From the NCBI GenBank assembly GCA_965225625.1, contig CBDDBH010000015.1, positions 1 to 64,000 on the forward strand: DNA of 64,000 bases, written 5' to 3'. Source of the DNA: CBDDBH01 sp965225625. GTDB taxonomy: Bacteria > Pseudomonadota > Gammaproteobacteria > JADZEE01. A model generated the notes under the pieces. That model had not been told where the DNA came from. It worked only from the letters and a program-made list of their open reading frames with translations, and searched no databases. Position 1 is the stretch's first letter; each line of letters starts with the position of its first letter. Below are positions 34,727-43,873 of this stretch, piece by piece. A program made the position numbers and the translations under genes.

Positions 34727-36289
34727 TCAGCGGGGATTGATGTGCTCGATGTTGATGGTGCCCGGCGACAGCGCCTCGATGTCCTCTACCGTTGTCGCGC
34801 CAGGTAGTTTCGTAAACACCTCGCGCAAGTACGCGTAGGGTTCTAAACCGTGTGCCTTCGCGGTCTCGATCAGGGAATAAAGATTCGCCGATGCACTGAC
34901 CCCGGCCACCGAGTCGCTGAATAACCAGGCCTTGCGACCCATCACAAAAGGACGAACCGCGTTCTCGCACAAATTGTTGTCGATCTCCAAGCGGCCGTCA
35001 TCCAGATAACACGTGAGCTTGTCCCATTGTTCGTGCAAATAACGCAACGCGTTCCCCACCGCACCCTTCGGCGGCACTTGGGGTAGTGTGTCATCTAGCC
35101 AGCTGCGCAGCTTGTCCAGGATAGGCTTGGCCTGCACGTTCCTATACGCATAGCGTTGTTGTGGCGTCATCGACCGGGCCTGTTTCTCAACGCGGTACAA
35201 CGCCTGGATGAACGACAGCCCACGCCACGCCTTACCGCGTCGCTTGCGCTTACCCTGCGCCTTCACCGCTTCGTCAAAGCGACGACGCGCATGGGCCATA
35301 CAACCCAGCTGCTTAAGTCCATTCCCCGCCACCACCGCGTTGTAGCCCTCATACCCATCCGTCTGTAAATAGCCCGAGTAGCCTGCCAGCAAGCGTTGTG
35401 GAACAGCACCGCTTCTCGAGGGGTCGTAGTCATACAAAATCACCCGCCCATCCGGCGGACCACCGCGCTGCACCCACAAGTAGGATTTCGATTGCGCCCG
35501 ACGACCCGCTTCCCTCAAAACCTGTACCGGCGTTTCGTCCATCTGCACAATGTCATAGTCGAGCAAACGATCCCGCATGAGATTAATCAGCGGTTGCACT
35601 AACTGACCCGCCCGTATCATCCAATTCGCCAGCGTCGCTCGGGGGATATCCACACCGATGCGCTGTAATATCCTCTCCTGACGGTACAGCGGTAACGCAT
35701 CGGCATACTTGCACACTGTAATGTGCGCCAGCAAGCCCGGCGAGGCCATACTCTTGGGGATCGGTTGCGCAGGGAGCGGTGCCGTCTTGATACACTGCCC
35801 GCAATTGCACGCGTATTGTTTGCGGATATGACGGAGCACCTGGATCTTCGCCGGCACAATATCCAGCTGCTCAGAAACGACCTCGCCTACCTCCGCGAGT
35901 AACCGACCATCGTGCTCGCAACGACGCTCGTGCTCGGGCAGTTCATGAACCACCTCGATGCGCGGTAGCCGCTCGGGCAACGGTTTGCGAGCACCCTTCT
36001 TCCGACGATGCGCTGATACCGCGACGCTTTCTTCAGGGACAACCTCAGTCTCCGCGCACGCTGTCGATTCCGCTTCATCGAACAAGCGGATTTGATCCGG
36101 TGATAACTGCTCGCTACGCGAGGCAAAACGCTTCGCCAACGCGATGTTTAACTGCTCTTGCAGGAGAACGACTTGCGATTTGTACTGCCGGTTTTCTGCC
36201 GCTAACTGCTCATTGCGAGCAGCGTGATCAACGACCAAACTCTTCAGCGCTTCAACATTATTGGGTAACCGATCAAGCACACTCGGCAT
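34727..36289 (-). CDS. tnpC: IS66 transposase TnpC
   Basis: 520 residues: an N-terminal coiled-coil/leucine-rich part (ENRQYKSQVVLLQEQLNIAL), a zinc-finger-like segment with CEHDG and CNCGQC, and a DDE catalytic core with MDETPVQVL, TDGYEGYNAV and LCENAVRPFV. These give the two Asp and one Glu. The intact length is normal for IS66 TnpC. The ATG at 36289 is preferred over a TTG two codons upstream. It performs the cut-and-paste steps of transposition. Confidence 0.95.
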   Translation of the reverse strand: MPSVLDRLPNNVEALKSLVVDHAARNEQLAAENRQYKSQVVLLQEQLNIALAKRFASRSEQLSPDQIRLFDEAESTACAETEVVPEESVAVSAHRRKKGARKPLPERLPRIEVVHELPEHERRCEHDGRLLAEVGEVVSEQLDIVPAKIQVLRHIRKQYACNCGQCIKTAPLPAQPIPKSMASPGLLAHITVCKYADALPLYRQERILQRIGVDIPRATLANWMIRAGQLVQPLINLMRDRLLDYDIVQMDETPVQVLREAGRRAQSKSYLWVQRGGPPDGRVILYDYDPSRSGAVPQRLLAGYSGYLQTDGYEGYNAVVAGNGLKQLGCMAHARRRFDEAVKAQGKRKRRGKAWRGLSFIQALYRVEKQARSMTPQQRYAYRNVQAKPILDKLRSWLDDTLPQVPPKGAVGNALRYLHEQWDKLTCYLDDGRLEIDNNLCENAVRPFVMGRKAWLFSDSVAGVSASANLYSLIETAKAHGLEPYAYLREVFTKLPGATTVEDIEALSPGTINIEHINPR

Positions 36290-36324
36290 GCACAACAGTA
36301 TACCCGATGCGTCGATCTCAGTCT

Positions 36325-36681
36325 TTATAAAATACTCGAATAATGCAATGAATGATGCGCTTGCATCTGCGTAATATCATAGCCATCCAATAGCCAATGC
36401 AGTTGCGTTTGCGTTAACGTCACCACCGCCTCCGGCCAGCGTCGCGGCCAATGGAATTTCTCTTTCTCAAGGCGCTTGTACCAAAGTGCAAAGCCACTTT
36501 GGTCCCAGTAAAGCACTTTCAATTTATTGCGATGACGATTACAAAATACAAACACTGCACCGGAAAACGGGGACAAGCTCATCTCGCTTTCCACGATCAC
36601 CGACAAGCCATTTATCGATTTGCGGAAATCCACCGGCTCACGATGCAGGTACACCGCCGAGACCTCTCGAAACATCTCCAT
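36325..36681 (-). CDS. tnpB: IS66 accessory protein TnpB
   Basis: 118 residues of the IS66 Orf2 family: VYLHREPVDFRKSINGLSVI and AVFVFCNRHRNKLKVLYWDQ with GFALWYKRLEKEKF. It is required for IS66 transposition; its biochemical role is not known. It starts 3 bp after the tnpA stop, so the two are translated together. Confidence 0.94.
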   Translation of the reverse strand: MEMFREVSAVYLHREPVDFRKSINGLSVIVESEMSLSPFSGAVFVFCNRHRNKLKVLYWDQSGFALWYKRLEKEKFHWPRRWPEAVVTLTQTQLHWLLDGYDITQMQAHHSLHYSSIL

Positions 36682-36684
36682 CGC

Positions 36685-36984
36685 TCAATCTCGCAGCGCT
36701 TGCAGCAACTGCGCCAACCAGCGCGGCTCTACACCCACTGGCAGCTCCAGCGTCGCGCTGTCTGCGTACCGCACGGTTATCGTCTCGCTGTGACTGCTTC
36801 GTTCTACCGATACCGGCACGAAACGCGACACCTGCTTCTCCGGCGCCGCGCTTAACTGACGGCGGCGCAGACTAAAGTACTTCGCATTAATGCCTTGTTC
36901 GCGGCAGAACGTCGCTGCGGTCATGCCGCTTTCAGCTTGCGCCTGGATCAGCGCTTCCCAGTCCGATTTTGTGCGTCGCCTCAT
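36685..36984 (-). CDS. tnpA: IS66 accessory protein TnpA
   Basis: 99 residues of the IS66 Orf1 family, with an N-terminal helix-turn-helix: WEALIQAQAESGMTAATFCR and QGINAKYFSLRRRQL. This is the first gene of the element, lying 86 bp inside its right end, where the promoter should be. It is probably a DNA-binding accessory factor. Confidence 0.92.
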   Translation of the reverse strand: MRRRTKSDWEALIQAQAESGMTAATFCREQGINAKYFSLRRRQLSAAPEKQVSRFVPVSVERSSHSETITVRYADSATLELPVGVEPRWLAQLLQALRD

Positions 36985-37070
36985 CCACTCATCCTCCGTT
37001 ATTGAGCAAACGGAGATCCTTTACACTCAACACAGTTCAACCGATAGGGTGCGGTTTACGTTGCGCTTAC

Positions 37071-37078
37071 GTTTCGCC
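37071..37078. repeat. Target-site duplication of IS66, right copy
   Basis: GTTTCGCC directly follows the right inverted repeat and equals 34691-34698. Confidence 0.92.
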
Positions 37079-37099
37079 GATTAAAGGTAAGCGGCAATT

Positions 37100-37121
37100 A
37101 TTTTCAAAATCACTTGAAAAT
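37100..37121. promoter_or_regulatory. Candidate MarR-type operator palindrome
   Basis: ATTTTCAA and TTGAAAAT form a perfect 8-bp inverted repeat with a 6-bp spacer (22 bp in all), in an AT-rich block 59 bp before the Rieske alpha start. Size and symmetry suit a MarR dimer. Without the IS it would lie between the divergent marR and dioxygenase genes. Confidence 0.5.
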
Positions 37122-37179
37122 GCAAATATTCTGATCTAGCCTCGGCAACGATCGATCCGTGAAATGGAGACTGCCCGCC

Positions 37180-38502
37180 ATGACCTATGACACCGCTTAC
37201 CTATCCTCGCTTGTTGAACCTGACCGGGTTCACCGAAGTGTTTACACGGATCCGAAAATATTCGACCTGGAAATGGAGCGCGTCTGGGGTCGGTCATGGG
37301 TTTACATCGGCCATGACAGTCAGGTTAAAAAGCCCGGCGATTTTTACGCCACTACGCTCGGCAAACAACCGGTTGTCATGGTCAGACACAAGGATGGCAA
37401 AGTCCATGTTTTGTATAACCGCTGTGCACACAAAGGGGCATTGGTAGTTGGCGAAACCGCCGGCAGCGCCAAAGCTTTCCGCTGTGCGTACCATGGCTGG
37501 GTGTATGACACCGACGGCTCGATCATGACGATCCCGCTGGAGGAGGGCTACGAAAAGCAACAGTACGGGCGGGCACATCCGTGTGCCCGGATGGTGTCGG
37601 TGGCCCGCGTCGCCAGCTATCGTGGTTTGGTCTTTGCCAGCCTTGCCGCCGAAGGACCGGATCTCAAGACCTGGCTTGGGGGTGTCGCCTCGTCTATCGA
37701 CAATCTTGCCGATCGCTCTCCGGTTGGTGAGCTCGAAGTTGCCGGGGGTTGTCTGCGCTATTCACACGATTCCAATTGGAAGATGTTCGTGGAAAATCTT
37801 AACGATGCGCTGCACCCGATGGTCGTCCATCAGTCTTCGGCAGGCACCGCTTTGCAGGTCTGCAAAGCGGAACTGAAAGAGGGCGAAACGGTGCCGGCGG
37901 AACTCGAGATTCTGGGTCCGTTTGCGCAAAAATATTCGTTTTTCGACGAGATGGGTGCAACCGCCTGTGAGAATGGCCATAGTTATATGGGGGGGCGCTT
38001 CAGCATCCATACCGACTATTCACCTATTCCCGGCTACACCGACAAACTTGAGGATGCCTACGGCAAGGAGCGCACCACCGAGATCCTGTCGTTGAACCGC
38101 CATAACACAGTGGTGTATCCGAGTTTCACCTTGAAGGGCGCAATTCAGTCGGTGCGTGTGGTACGTCCAATTTCAGTGAATAAGACCATCATCGAGTCGT
38201 GGGTGCTCAAGCTCAAAGGAGCGCCCGAGGAGATGTTTCAGCGTTCCATCCTGTACAGCAACCTCATCAATTCCCAGGCTAATCTGGTGGGTCCTGATGA
38301 CTGGGAGGCCTATCATCGGGTCCAAAATGGCCTGTTGACGGACAACGGCAACGACTGGGTGAGCCTGCATCGCTATTTCGAGCAAGACGCCGCCAACGAC
38401 GATGGTACAAGTAGTAGTCTTGGTTCCAGCGACATGGTGTTTCGCAATCAATACGCTGCATGGAAGGGCTATATGACCAATGGTGGAGGACAGCAGCCAT
38501 GA
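37180..38502 (+). CDS. Aromatic ring-hydroxylating dioxygenase, alpha subunit
   Basis: 440 residues. Rieske ligands are in NRCAHKGAL and CAYHGWVYD. The catalytic iron segment NWKMFVENLNDALHPMVVHQ supplies Asp and two His, in the arrangement of anthranilate/salicylate/benzoate-type oxygenases. The ATG at 37180 with GGAGA upstream is preferred to a GTG at 37159. It overlaps its beta subunit by 4 bp (ATGA). No ferredoxin-reductase follows, so the electron donor is elsewhere. It opens the long catabolic run to 50056 and would dihydroxylate or hydroxylate the entry substrate. Confidence 0.93.
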   Translation: MTYDTAYLSSLVEPDRVHRSVYTDPKIFDLEMERVWGRSWVYIGHDSQVKKPGDFYATTLGKQPVVMVRHKDGKVHVLYNRCAHKGALVVGETAGSAKAFRCAYHGWVYDTDGSIMTIPLEEGYEKQQYGRAHPCARMVSVARVASYRGLVFASLAAEGPDLKTWLGGVASSIDNLADRSPVGELEVAGGCLRYSHDSNWKMFVENLNDALHPMVVHQSSAGTALQVCKAELKEGETVPAELEILGPFAQKYSFFDEMGATACENGHSYMGGRFSIHTDYSPIPGYTDKLEDAYGKERTTEILSLNRHNTVVYPSFTLKGAIQSVRVVRPISVNKTIIESWVLKLKGAPEEMFQRSILYSNLINSQANLVGPDDWEAYHRVQNGLLTDNGNDWVSLHRYFEQDAANDDGTSSSLGSSDMVFRNQYAAWKGYMTNGGGQQP

Positions 38503-39011
38503 GCGCCGTTGCCGAATCCGCAAACGCTGCAGCACAACCTGACGTTCGCGAGCTGGAACGATTTTTATACCAGGAAGCGCGGCTTCTGGACGAGCAGCGC
38601 TGGGAGGAATGGGACGCCTTGTTCGCCGCGGACGGCGAATATTGGGTGCCGGTTACGCCGGACCAGCCTGACCCCGTCAACCACATGTCCCTGATGCATG
38701 AGAAGCACCTGCTGCGGGCGGTGCGCATCAGACGCTTTCGTCACCCGAATGCGTTTTCGTTACAGCCAAAGCCGCGCAGCGTTCATCTGATCTCCAACAT
38801 ATTTCTTGATGATTTTGACAGCGTGACAGCCGAATGCGTAGTTAAATCGAGTTTTATCATGCTCGAGTATCGACGCGACGTTCAGAACGTCTACGGCGGC
38901 AACTATACGCATACGCTGGAGTGCGCCGGCGATAGTTTCAAGATCAAACAAAAACGGGTCGATTTGGTCAATTGCGACGCAGCCCTGGAGAGTATCCTTT
39001 TATATCTGTGA
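38499..39011 (+). CDS. Aromatic ring-hydroxylating dioxygenase, beta subunit
   Basis: 170 residues of the NTF2-like ring-hydroxylating beta family: FLYQEARLLDEQRWEEWDAL, ADGEYWVPV, then SNIFLDDFD and NYTHTLECAGDSFKIKQKRV. Beta subunits support the alpha3beta3 structure. The ATGA overlap couples it to the alpha subunit. Length is usual for the family. Confidence 0.93.
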   Translation: MSAVAESANAAAQPDVRELERFLYQEARLLDEQRWEEWDALFAADGEYWVPVTPDQPDPVNHMSLMHEKHLLRAVRIRRFRHPNAFSLQPKPRSVHLISNIFLDDFDSVTAECVVKSSFIMLEYRRDVQNVYGGNYTHTLECAGDSFKIKQKRVDLVNCDAALESILLYL

Positions 39012-39131
39012 AGCTGCTACTGCCGGCGTGGCAGTAGCAGCTGACGAGGGGTGGCGAGCGATGCTAAGCTGCGCGGCGCGACGTGAAGCGATTATGGCTT
39101 AACTCGTCCATGCTCACGCAGGGGACAAACA

Positions 39132-39431
39132 GTGCAGGCCGGTGACCCGATCCGACAGCTTTATGCACGCCAGCAACGGCAGGTGATCGTTGTTTTGAGC
39201 GTCATCGTCTCGTTGTATCTGGCCTTCGATCTGTTCTCTATTTTTGCGCCCGATTGGATGGGCCGAGCTGTAATTACGGGTAGCCCGTGGTCACTGGGTA
39301 TCGTTTTAGCATTCTCTCTTGCCGTCTTCGCAGCCGTTGCCGGGCTCTGGTACGTGTATACGGCGAACGCAAACGCAGAACAGGCACAACGTCTGGGAGC
39401 GGCGGAAAAGGACAAGGAGTTAAAGCAATAA
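39132..39431 (+). CDS. DUF485-type small membrane protein (symporter partner)
   Basis: 99 residues from GTG with GGGGA upstream. It has two transmembrane helices (QVIVVLSVIVSLYLAFDLF and SLGIVLAFSLAVFAAVAGLW) and a charged tail, like YjcH, which sits before ActP-type acetate permeases. Here it precedes and overlaps an SSS symporter, so it is probably the same kind of accessory subunit. Confidence 0.85.
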   Translation: MQAGDPIRQLYARQQRQVIVVLSVIVSLYLAFDLFSIFAPDWMGRAVITGSPWSLGIVLAFSLAVFAAVAGLWYVYTANANAEQAQRLGAAEKDKELKQ

Positions 39432-41071
39432 GCAGCACTGCCCCTTGGCGCGCGGGCTTGCCCGCCGCGCTGCTTTGCCTGCTGATCGTCCCGGGCCAGT
39501 GTTTGGCGGACAATGCGGAGCGTCCTCTCAACTACGAGGCGATCGGTACCTTCCTTGTATTCGTCGCGATTACGCTGTGGATCACCTGGTGGGCAGCGAA
39601 ACGGACGCGCACGACGAACGATTTTTATGCAGCGGGAAGCCGTATAACCGGGGTGCAAAACGGCTTCGCGATTGCTGGCGATTTCATGTCAGCGGCCGCG
39701 TTGCTGGGTTTAGTAGGGCTCGCCGTTACCGTCGGCTATGACGCGATTTATTACCAGATAGGTCTAACCGTCGGCTGGGTAGTCGTCCTCATGCTGGTAG
39801 CGGAGCGCCTGCGCAATCTTGGGCAATACACGTTCGCCGATGTTTTGTCGTTGCGCCTGGCTAGACGTCCAATCCGCATACTGGCCGCCTGCGGCACAAT
39901 CGCGGTCACCATCCCGTATCTGATCGTGCAGTTGGTTGCGGCCGGTGCGTTGGTCGAATCGCTGTTTGGTCTTTCTTATTCACATGGTGTGGTCGCGGTT
40001 GGCCTGCTCATGACCATTTATGTGAGCTTCGGCGGCATGATTGCGACCACCTGGGTGCAAATCGTCAAGGCAGTGTTGTTGCTGGGCGGTTCGGCGATAT
40101 TGTTTATCCTGGTTTTGGCGGCCGTAGATTTTGATTTGAATGCACTCGCGGCACAGGCAGTCGCAGTGCATCCGCAGCAAGACGCCATCATGAAACCGGG
40201 GCTGTTGTTTACCGATCCCATCTCGGTGCTGTCCATCAGTCTGGCGTTTATCGGCGGAGTCGCAGGTTTGCCGCATGTATTGATGCGCTTTTTTACCGTG
40301 CCGGATGCGCGACAAGCCCGTCGCTCAGCGGGCGTTGCAGTTTTGCTGATCACCACGTTCAATTGGGTGATCCTGGTCGTGGGCCTAGGTGGTATCGCTT
40401 TATTGGTTAACCATCCCGAATATACGCACGGCGGAACGGATATCGTGGGTGGCAGCAATATGGCGGTTATCTACATCGCCCAATTGCTGGGCGGCGACAT
40501 ATTCATGGGGTTTATATCTGCTGTGGCGTTCGCGACGATACTCGCAGTCGTATCCGGATTGACCTTGTCATGCGCCGCATCCATTGCCCACGATTTATAC
40601 GCGAACGTCTTTCGTCACGGCAGCAGTACCGAAGCGGGTGAACTGCTGGTTTCACGGGTTACGACGATTATTCTCGGCATTGTTGGCGTGGGGTTGGCTA
40701 TTTTGTTTAAAGGCCAGAACGTTGGCATTCTCGCGACAATTCCCCTGTCAATTGCCGCCAGCGCCAACTTCCCGGTCCTTATCCTGGCGATGTATTGGCG
40801 TGGCCTGACCACCCGCGGCGCACTGGCCGGTGGGTACAGCGGGATGGCGATAGCAGTCGTTCTCGTGATCCTCGGGCCGAACGTGTGGGTGGAAGCGCTG
40901 GGTTTTGAGCGGCCGATCTTCCCTTATGCCTATCCAACGGTATTCTCGATGCCGGCTGCATTCTTAATTACCTGGTGGGTCTCGGTAAGCGACCGCAGTG
41001 AACGTGCCGCTCAAGAATCCCGCAGCTTCGATGAACATCTTGACCGTGCGCAACTGGGCGCAACCGACTGA
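39428..41071 (+). CDS. Sodium:solute symporter (SSS family, ActP-like)
   Basis: 547 residues with about 13 transmembrane helices, the family segments DFYAAGSRITGVQNGFAIAG, LGQYTFADVLSLRLARRPI and GLPHVLMRFFTVPD, and a likely N-terminal signal sequence (LPAALLCLLIVPGQCLA). It would import an organic acid with sodium. Start is unusual: no ATG, GTG or TTG suits the N-terminus, but ATA at 39428 lies 8 bp after AAGGAG in an ATAA overlap with the preceding gene, copying the common ATGA arrangement. A TTG at 39458 is the alternative. The frame is open further upstream over the DUF485 gene. Confidence 0.88.
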   Translation: MSSTAPWRAGLPAALLCLLIVPGQCLADNAERPLNYEAIGTFLVFVAITLWITWWAAKRTRTTNDFYAAGSRITGVQNGFAIAGDFMSAAALLGLVGLAVTVGYDAIYYQIGLTVGWVVVLMLVAERLRNLGQYTFADVLSLRLARRPIRILAACGTIAVTIPYLIVQLVAAGALVESLFGLSYSHGVVAVGLLMTIYVSFGGMIATTWVQIVKAVLLLGGSAILFILVLAAVDFDLNALAAQAVAVHPQQDAIMKPGLLFTDPISVLSISLAFIGGVAGLPHVLMRFFTVPDARQARRSAGVAVLLITTFNWVILVVGLGGIALLVNHPEYTHGGTDIVGGSNMAVIYIAQLLGGDIFMGFISAVAFATILAVVSGLTLSCAASIAHDLYANVFRHGSSTEAGELLVSRVTTIILGIVGVGLAILFKGQNVGILATIPLSIAASANFPVLILAMYWRGLTTRGALAGGYSGMAIAVVLVILGPNVWVEALGFERPIFPYAYPTVFSMPAAFLITWWVSVSDRSERAAQESRSFDEHLDRAQLGATD

Positions 41072-41084
41072 GGCCAGAGTCACC

Positions 41085-42695
41085 GTGACGATTTACGCAG
41101 AATTCACCAAAAGCGCGGCTGTTTATGCACAGCGTCCGTTCGTGCATATTCCTCGCCAGGCGACGGCTGCTTATTCCGAGCGTGAGGTAGAAATAAGTTA
41201 CGCCGGGGCGCATGAGCGGATTGATGAATTAGCGACGATTTACAGCAAGGCCGGTTACGGCTTGGGCCACCGCATTGCCATTGCGCTGGACAACCGGCTC
41301 GAGTTTTTTCTGCATTTTTTTGCCTTGAACTCACTCGGGGTGAGTATCGTGCCGCTCAATACCAGCTTTGTGCGTGACGAGATGAGCTACGTGCTGGAAC
41401 ACAGCGATGCACTGCTCGCTATCGCTCTTCCCGAGCACGTTAACAAAGTGCAAGCGGCAGCGGACGCTATTGGCGACATGCCCATCGTCAGCACCGAAAG
41501 CTTGTCCACAATTCCGCCGGCAGTTGCCGAGCCGCAACAAACACTACCGGCAGACGACAGCGAAGCAGGGCTGCTGTACACGTCGGGAACTACCGGCAAA
41601 CCGAAAGGTTGCATGTTGTCTAACTATTACTTCGTCAACCTTGGTATCTGGTACCGCGATCTGGACGGCTATTGCCAACTTGAACCTGGTGCCGAGCGTC
41701 TGATCACACCGTTGCCCTTAGTGCACATGAACGCGCTCGCCTGTTCGACTATGGGAATGCTCATGACGGGTGGTTGCATTATCCAGCTCGATCGCTTTCA
41801 CGCTTCGACCTGGTGGGAGGCCGTGCGTGACTCGGACGCAACCTGCCTGCACTATCTCGGCGTGATGCCGGCAATTTTGCTCAATGCGGCAGAATCACCC
41901 AGCGATGCGATTGGTGATCGAATTAAATTTGGATTCGGTGCGGGCGCAGATCCCAAACATCAGGAACGCTTCGAGCAGCGTTTTGGCTTTCCATTGATCG
42001 AGGGCTGGGCGATGACCGAGACTGGCGGTGCCGGCTGCATCATGGCGCACGTGGAACCACGACACGTTGGCACGCGCTGTTTTGGCAAGCAACCGGACTA
42101 CGCACAGTGTCGCATTGTCGATGACAGTGGCGCGGACGTTGCACAAGGTGCGCCCGGAGAGTTGCTGGTGCGCGCTGCGAACGAAGATCCGCGTAAAGGG
42201 TTTTTCTCCGGCTATTACAAAAACGCAGAGGCTACCGCCCAAGCGTGGGCCGATGGCTGGTTTCATACGGGTGATGTGGTACGGCTGGGCGAGGATGGAT
42301 CCTTTCACTTTGTCGATCGCAAGAAAAACGTCATTCGGCGCAGCGGCGAGAACATCGCGGCGGTGGAAGTGGAGGGCGTGCTGTTACAAAGCCCACTGGT
42401 CGACAATTGCGCCGTTGCACCCGTGGAGGACGAGATCCGCGGTGAAGAAGTAATGGCTTGCATCGTACTCAGTGAAGGTCTCGCGCCAGATGAGTCCAAT
42501 GCCACTGAAATCTGTGAGCATTGCGCGAGTATGCTCAGCTACTTCAAGGTTCCGGGGTATATCGCGTTTGTAGATTCACTGCCGACCACATCGACACAAA
42601 AAATTCAACGCGGCGAAATGAAAAAACTCGCTCAGACGCTGATTGATGCCGGCGATGTCATCGATCTACGCGCTCGCAAACGGCCGCCAAAATAG
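41085..42695 (+). CDS. AMP-dependent acyl-CoA synthetase
   Basis: 536 residues of the adenylate-forming family. Motifs are LLYTSGTTGKPKGCMLSN (P-loop), EGWAMTETGG, GWFHTGDVVRLGEDGSFHFV and KKNVIRRSGENIAAVEVEGV, with a late catalytic Lys in STQKIQRGEMKK. It resembles CaiC/long-chain-type ligases; the substrate acid is unknown but probably an aryl or ring-cleavage acid of this operon. The GTG at 41085 is preferred; an ATG at 41031 would overlap the symporter gene. It ends 2 bp before the thiolase-like gene. Confidence 0.9.
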   Translation: MTIYAEFTKSAAVYAQRPFVHIPRQATAAYSEREVEISYAGAHERIDELATIYSKAGYGLGHRIAIALDNRLEFFLHFFALNSLGVSIVPLNTSFVRDEMSYVLEHSDALLAIALPEHVNKVQAAADAIGDMPIVSTESLSTIPPAVAEPQQTLPADDSEAGLLYTSGTTGKPKGCMLSNYYFVNLGIWYRDLDGYCQLEPGAERLITPLPLVHMNALACSTMGMLMTGGCIIQLDRFHASTWWEAVRDSDATCLHYLGVMPAILLNAAESPSDAIGDRIKFGFGAGADPKHQERFEQRFGFPLIEGWAMTETGGAGCIMAHVEPRHVGTRCFGKQPDYAQCRIVDDSGADVAQGAPGELLVRAANEDPRKGFFSGYYKNAEATAQAWADGWFHTGDVVRLGEDGSFHFVDRKKNVIRRSGENIAAVEVEGVLLQSPLVDNCAVAPVEDEIRGEEVMACIVLSEGLAPDESNATEICEHCASMLSYFKVPGYIAFVDSLPTTSTQKIQRGEMKKLAQTLIDAGDVIDLRARKRPPK

Positions 42696-42697
42696 AG

Positions 42698-43873
42698 ATG
42701 GATCGTTCACCGCAAGCTTACGATGGAGTTGCGCTTGTCGCGCCGGTCACCACGCCCTATGTGCGGCAAAGTGAGCATGGCGCTGCGTGGTTTCTCGGCC
42801 GCACGTTATCGGCTGCGTTGCAGTCAGCAGGGATCGACAAGACGCAGGTTGATGGTCTCGTTGTGTCCAGTATGTCGCTGGCGCCCGATACTGCCATCAG
42901 TATGAGTGAGCACTTCGGCATGTCCCTGCGGCGGGTAGAACATATGGTAACGGGAGGCGCTTCGGGCGTGATGGCCGCGCAGCGGGCGGCGCGTGCAGTG
43001 CAGTGCGGCGACGCGGAGATTGTCGCCTGCATTGCCGGTGACACTTCCCAAACCAGCACGTTTCGGGATCTCATTGCGAACTTCAGCCGATTTTCCGCCG
43101 ACACGGTATACCCTTATGGTGGAGCGGGACCGAACGGCAGCTTTGCCTTGATCACGCAGCATTACATGCAACATTTTGGGGTTACGCGTGAGGATTTTGG
43201 CAAGATCTGTATTTCCCAGCGCTACAACGCGCAACACTATCCGCATGCCTTGTTGCGTAAACCGTTGACCATGGATGAGTATCTCAACGCACGCCTCATC
43301 GCCGAGCCCTTGCGTCTGTTCGACTGTGTTATGCCGTGCGCCGGCGGCGAGGGCTTTTTGGTCATGAGCACGGAACGCGCGCGCTCGTATGGTCTGCCCT
43401 ACGCGGTACTATTGAGCGCCGCCGAGAGTCACAATGCTTACTATGACGACGACATCCAGATCCGGGGCGGCTGGGCGAGTTACCGCGACGCTTTGTTTGG
43501 GCGCGCTGGCGTGGGTCCTGCGGACATCGACTTTCTCGAAACATATGATGACTATCCCGTGATCGTCATGCAGCAGTTCGAAGATCTGGGTTTTTGTGAG
43601 AAGGGCGAGGGCGCGCGTTTTGTCCGTGAAACTGCGTTGACATTCGATGGCGGTGGATTGCCGCATAACACGTCGGGCGGTCAGCTGTCGGCCGGTCAGG
43701 CAGGATTCAGCGGCGGGTTGTTGGGAATAGTAGAAGGACTGAGACAGTTGCTTGGACCGGCGCTTGGTAACCAGGTGCCGGGTGCCAAAATCGGGATGGT
43801 CAGCGGCTACGGCATGGTGATGTACGATCACTGTCTGTGTACCAGTGCCGCCATTATTGCGCGAGGGGAATAA
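42698..43873 (+). CDS. Thiolase-like protein (SCP-x / lipid-transfer type), nucleophile Cys missing
   Basis: 391 residues with thiolase fold: DGLVVSSMSLAPDTAISMSE, then VTGGASGVMAAQRAARAVQC, where a true thiolase has Cys before A-S-G; here it is Gly. The C-terminal half keeps GGGLPHNTSGGQLSAGQAG with its His. Such proteins pair with DUF35 proteins, as here (stop and start overlap by one base). They act as thiolase-like aldolases or CoA-binding partners, for example in steroid side-chain removal. With an acyl-CoA synthetase just upstream, a CoA-thioester C-C cleavage or condensation is likely. Confidence 0.85.
   Translation: MDRSPQAYDGVALVAPVTTPYVRQSEHGAAWFLGRTLSAALQSAGIDKTQVDGLVVSSMSLAPDTAISMSEHFGMSLRRVEHMVTGGASGVMAAQRAARAVQCGDAEIVACIAGDTSQTSTFRDLIANFSRFSADTVYPYGGAGPNGSFALITQHYMQHFGVTREDFGKICISQRYNAQHYPHALLRKPLTMDEYLNARLIAEPLRLFDCVMPCAGGEGFLVMSTERARSYGLPYAVLLSAAESHNAYYDDDIQIRGGWASYRDALFGRAGVGPADIDFLETYDDYPVIVMQQFEDLGFCEKGEGARFVRETALTFDGGGLPHNTSGGQLSAGQAGFSGGLLGIVEGLRQLLGPALGNQVPGAKIGMVSGYGMVMYDHCLCTSAAIIARGE

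Larger units (their letters stand above)
34699..37070 (-). mobile_element. Complete IS66-family insertion sequence
   Basis: 2372 bp bounded by inverted repeats starting GTAAGCGCAA (left GTAAGCGCAAAGCGAACAAC; right, read inward, GTAAGCGCAACGTAAACCGC) and flanked by the 8-bp direct repeat GTTTCGCC. It encodes tnpA, tnpB and tnpC on the minus strand, all intact. Perfect target duplication and open frames indicate a recent insertion. It separates a MarR regulator from the catabolic operon to its right. Confidence 0.95.
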
